Below are positions 5,658 to 8,065 of a stretch of DNA of 8,065 nt, piece after piece. Every line of letters starts with the position of its first letter. Position 1 is the first letter of the stretch. The stretch spans positions 1 through 8,065 of the forward strand of contig JBKGZI010000289.1 of assembly GCA_046545675.1 (NCBI GenBank), given 5' to 3'. Origin of the DNA: CAYLTX01 sp046545675 (GTDB taxonomy: Bacteria > Myxococcota_A > Bradymonadia > Bradymonadales > Bradymonadaceae). The notes under the pieces are model-generated. The model ran no database searches, was not told the origin of the DNA, and was given only the letters and a program-made list of their open reading frames with translations. The position numbers were made by a program, and so were the translations under genes.

Positions 5658-8065
5658 TCAGCCGCGACGGTATAGGTAGATCTTGCCGTCGTCGGTGCCC
5701 ACCGCCAGATAATCATCATCCCGCGCGAGACATCTTACCGCACTCGGCAACTCGATGCTCTGGAAGGGCTTGTCGGCCTCCGCCGTATATAGGTGGACGA
5801 ATCCGTCTGTGCCGGCCGAGGCGGCCGCGCCGTCCTTTTGAAGGTCGACCGCCGAGACTTCGTCGTCGTGAGAGACCAGCGCGCGAAGCCCGCCGGCTCC
5901 GCTCCGATAGACCCGGCCGTCGGTGTTGCCCCACATCGAGCCGGCGGGGCTGGCGGCCAGGTGCGACAATTTGCCGAAGCCGTCGAGCTGATCGATCTGC
6001 AGGCCGGTGGGGTTCCACACTCGCACGGCACCGTCTTCGCCGGCGCTGAGGAGCGTCTTGTCCTCGAAGGCGACCCCCCGGACCGGGCCGCTTTCGCCGT
6101 CGAGCGTCGCGCCCAGCTCGCCGTCTGGCAGGTGCCAGGCGCACGCGGTCCCGTCGTAGCTTCCGCTGAGCAGCACCTTGCCGTTGTCGGAGATGGCCAG
6201 GCTGGACAGCCGCGCCTGGTGGGCGTCGAGCACCGCGTGGCGGATCTTCTCGGCCTTGGCGAGCGTCTTTTGCGGGATCAACCAGGCGTGCACCAGGGCG
6301 TCTGTGCCCCCGGCGAGGAGCATGGTGGCGTCGGGGCTGAAGATGACGTCGCTCAGGCCCTCGTCGTCGATATGAAATGCGTGGCGCTTCGCGGCGTCGA
6401 AACCCCAGATGCCCACTGAATTGTCGGCGCCGCAACTGACTATCAACTTCGATTTTGCGTGCAGATCGACCCCGAGAGTTTGCCGGTGGGGCGTGTCGAT
6501 TTCTTGGACGCGTTTGTACAGCGTGTCGGCCGCCAGCGGCCGCTTGATGATGCCCATGCCGGGCGCCGAGGCCGCCGAGCGGCGCTCCCACAGATCGCCC
6601 ATCTGGGTCTCGATGACCTCGGGGCCATCGGCGGCCTCGGTCGCCTCACTGGGCTCGGGAATCTGCAGATCGGAGGCATCCGAGTCGCCGGGGCTCAGCC
6701 GTCCCGATCCCGCCGGCTCGAGGACGCCCGTGCGCAGCGCTTCGAGGCTATTGGAGTCGAGCCTCCCGGTGTGGTCGTGGCTGTCTTCTTGCTGGGCGGC
6801 CACCTGCACGTCCTGCGCGGGCGTGGCGAATTCGCTGGCCAGAGAGGTCGAGCGAGCTGCCGTATTTTCGTCCGCGGAGAGTCCTCCTTGCTGGTGGGCG
6901 GCCAGCGCCTCGGGGGCGGCCGGGGCCTCGTCGGGCACGCCGCCGCCGGCGCCTGCGTCCGAGTTCAGTTGATCGCCCCACTCGGCCCAGTCGGGATCGT
7001 CGTCGGCCACAGGCTCGGAGACCTCGGTGCCGCTCGATTCGTGCAAAAACTTTTGAGCGGTGTTTTCCGCGGAGGCGTTGCCCAGTCGAAACCGCTTGAT
7101 TCCGGGGTGGGTGTTGTCGTCATCGGTGGAGTGGTGGGACATGTCGTCGGGGTCCTCGGCGACCTCCGACGGCATCCCAAGCCGGGTGGTGTTGCCGTAG
7201 ACCTCGTCGACGATCTCTTCGTCGGGCTCGGGCTGACCGTTGTCCCCCCCCAGCGAGGGAGGGCTGGCCTCGTCGGGGTCGGGGATCAAGTCGTCGAATA
7301 CCGAGGCGACGTCGCGGTCCATGCCTAGATCGACGTGAGAGGTGGAGACCTCGCGGCCCATCGAGCCCGGGTCGACCGCCGAAGCTGTGCCCCCGTCGGC
7401 AAGCGGCGTCGGCTCGTCCCCGGCCGGCTCATCGGGCGTTTGTTCGGCCGGCTCGTCCGCGGCGGGCTCGTCCGCGGCCGCCTGGTCCGGCTCTTGTTCG
7501 GCCGATTTTTGTTCGGCCGGCTCGACCGCGGCGGGCTCGTCCGCGGCCGGCTCATCTGCGCGCGGCTTTTGTTCTGCGCGCTTTGCCGCTGCGTGTTCCT
7601 GCGTACGCTTTTTTAGTTTTTGAAGCCCAAATTTGAGTCGGTTCTTCAAGTCCTTCTGGCCGGCGTCGGGCTCCGAAGGCTCGTCGACGGGCTCCGAAGG
7701 CTCGTCGGCGGGCTCCGAAGGCTCGTCGTTGCGTTCGTCGGCAGCCACCGTCTTTTCGATGCGCGAGCGTTCGATGTTCTGAGTCGCCGGACTTTCGGCG
7801 AAGGGATTGTCCGGCTCGTCGCTATCTTCGTCCTCCCCGTCAGCCTCGCCTTCGTCGTCCGTTGCGACCATCTCATTGACCGACGAAATGCTGTCGAGGC
7901 CGAGGTCGTCGGGTACGCTGTCCAAAAACTCCTGCAGTGCGATCTCGTCGGCCGCGTCGTCGGGCGCTTCGTGCTGTGAGGTGGCGTCATCGAGGGACGC
8001 TTCGAGCTGCTCGTCGGCAGCGGGCGCTTCGTGCTGTGAGGTGGCGTCATCGAGGGACGCGTCGA
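5658..8065 (-). CDS. Large WD40-repeat protein with long acidic disordered N-terminal region (5' end outside window)
   Basis: The visible 801 residues continue past the right edge without a stop, so the true start is outside; the TTG at 7923-7925 is not needed. Residues 1-525 (8063 down to 6489) are low-complexity and dominated by Asp, Glu, Pro, Ala and Ser, with no membrane segment or signal peptide. One basic, helix-prone patch (7566-7655, LKNRLKFGLQKLKKRTQ) interrupts the acidity. The last 276 residues (5661-6488) form about seven WD40 blades. Recognisable strands include CGADNSVGIW, GGTDALVHAW, SGSYDGTACAW, SAGEDGAVRVW, WGNTDGRVY, SAGTDGFVHLY and VGTDDGKIYLY, enough for a closed propeller. 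Bacterial WD40 propellers are usually protein-binding scaffolds; no kinase, protease or caspase-like domain is visible in this part. The gene is convergent with the DUF35 gene. Partners and function are unknown. Confidence 0.85.
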   Translation of the reverse strand, partial: DASLDDATSQHEAPAADEQLEASLDDATSQHEAPDDAADEIALQEFLDSVPDDLGLDSISSVNEMVATDDEGEADGEDEDSDEPDNPFAESPATQNIERSRIEKTVAADERNDEPSEPADEPSEPVDEPSEPDAGQKDLKNRLKFGLQKLKKRTQEHAAAKRAEQKPRADEPAADEPAAVEPAEQKSAEQEPDQAAADEPAADEPAEQTPDEPAGDEPTPLADGGTASAVDPGSMGREVSTSHVDLGMDRDVASVFDDLIPDPDEASPPSLGGDNGQPEPDEEIVDEVYGNTTRLGMPSEVAEDPDDMSHHSTDDDNTHPGIKRFRLGNASAENTAQKFLHESSGTEVSEPVADDDPDWAEWGDQLNSDAGAGGGVPDEAPAAPEALAAHQQGGLSADENTAARSTSLASEFATPAQDVQVAAQQEDSHDHTGRLDSNSLEALRTGVLEPAGSGRLSPGDSDASDLQIPEPSEATEAADGPEVIETQMGDLWERRSAASAPGMGIIKRPLAADTLYKRVQEIDTPHRQTLGVDLHAKSKLIVSCGADNSVGIWGFDAAKRHAFHIDDEGLSDVIFSPDATMLLAGGTDALVHAWLIPQKTLAKAEKIRHAVLDAHQARLSSLAISDNGKVLLSGSYDGTACAWHLPDGELGATLDGESGPVRGVAFEDKTLLSAGEDGAVRVWNPTGLQIDQLDGFGKLSHLAASPAGSMWGNTDGRVYRSGAGGLRALVSHDDEVSAVDLQKDGAAASAGTDGFVHLYTAEADKPFQSIELPSAVRCLARDDDYLAVGTDDGKIYLYRRG
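7401..7565 (-). repeat. ADEPA-type low-complexity repeat tract in the WD40 protein
   Basis: This part of the coding strand encodes about 55 residues built from imperfect ADEPA, AVEPAEQ and AEQ units, many with near-identical 15-base DNA units on the + strand (GGCTCGTCCGCGGCG type). It is the likely source of the several long but spurious + strand open frames here. Confidence 0.7.
7668..7730 (-). repeat. Three tandem 21-bp units encoding Glu-Pro-Ser-rich heptads
   Basis: Units at 7668-7688, 7689-7709 and 7710-7730 share their first 19 bases exactly and differ only in the last two (AC, GC, TT on the + strand). Each encodes a seven-residue EPSEPxD-type unit. The frame is kept because 21 is a multiple of three. 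Near-identity at the DNA level indicates recent slippage or duplication. Confidence 0.9.
7961..8060 (-). repeat. 60-bp-period direct repeat at the window edge, in the WD40 protein
   Basis: The 40 bases at 7961-8000 recur without any change at 8021-8060, a period of 60 bases or 20 codons. In the protein the repeated part reads ASLDDATSQHEAP, separated by AADEQLE. The sequence runs off the window after only five further bases, so more units may follow outside. Confidence 0.95.

Noticed and set aside
6459..7328. Long + strand open frames opposite the WD40 gene, here and at 7335-7623
   Set aside because: They arise from the repetitive GC-rich coding sequence of the minus strand. They show no ribosome site or family motif.
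7923..7925. TTG as the start codon of the WD40 protein
   Set aside because: The frame stays open to the window edge and the upstream codons have the same acidic repeat character, so the gene begins outside the window.

Overview
The window is high-GC bacterial DNA with strong G/C preference at third codon positions and proteins rich in Asp, Glu, Ala and Arg. It looks like a delta-proteobacterial or Myxococcota-type genome; Bradymonadales is my best guess, from overall style and not from any marker gene. I see no tRNA or rRNA gene, no insertion sequence, no CRISPR array and no phage gene.

Layout, left to right. (1) 165-389 (+) encodes a small single-pass membrane protein with an acidic Ala/Glu/Pro tail. 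(2) 495-1769 (+) is a radical-SAM tRNA methylthiotransferase of the MtaB type. Fourteen bases later, 1784-2632 (+) encodes a metallo-beta-lactamase-fold hydrolase resembling acyl-homoserine-lactone lactonases; the two probably share a transcript. (3) 2633-2814 is intergenic and holds two copies of a roughly 40-bp hairpin-forming repeat and a possible promoter. (4) 2815-4158 (+) encodes an amidohydrolase of the methylthioadenosine / S-adenosylhomocysteine / 5'-deoxyadenosine deaminase (Atz/Trz) group. (5) 4159-4577 is a long non-coding stretch: a nested hairpin behind the amidohydrolase, then the apparent leader of a cold-shock gene. That leader carries a perfect Shine-Dalgarno, a 20-codon mini-ORF and a near-perfect 21-bp dyad. 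(6) 4578-4796 (+) encodes a CspA-family cold-shock protein. (7) 5003-5434 (+) encodes a stand-alone DUF35-type zinc-ribbon/OB-fold protein. (8) 5435-5657 separates convergent genes. (9) 5658 to the right edge (-) is the 3' part of a large gene for a protein with at least 525 residues of acidic, repetitive, probably disordered sequence followed by a seven-bladed WD40 propeller. Its start lies beyond the window.

The genes do not form one evident pathway. MtaB and the amidohydrolase both touch S-adenosylmethionine chemistry: radical SAM enzymes release 5'-deoxyadenosine, which some members of this amidohydrolase group deaminate. They are separated by another gene and a likely promoter, so the link is only suggestive. 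I found no convincing new multi-gene system. The most interesting items are the structured cold-shock leader with its mini-ORF, the paired intergenic hairpin repeat, and the recently duplicated tandem repeats in the disordered part of the WD40 protein.
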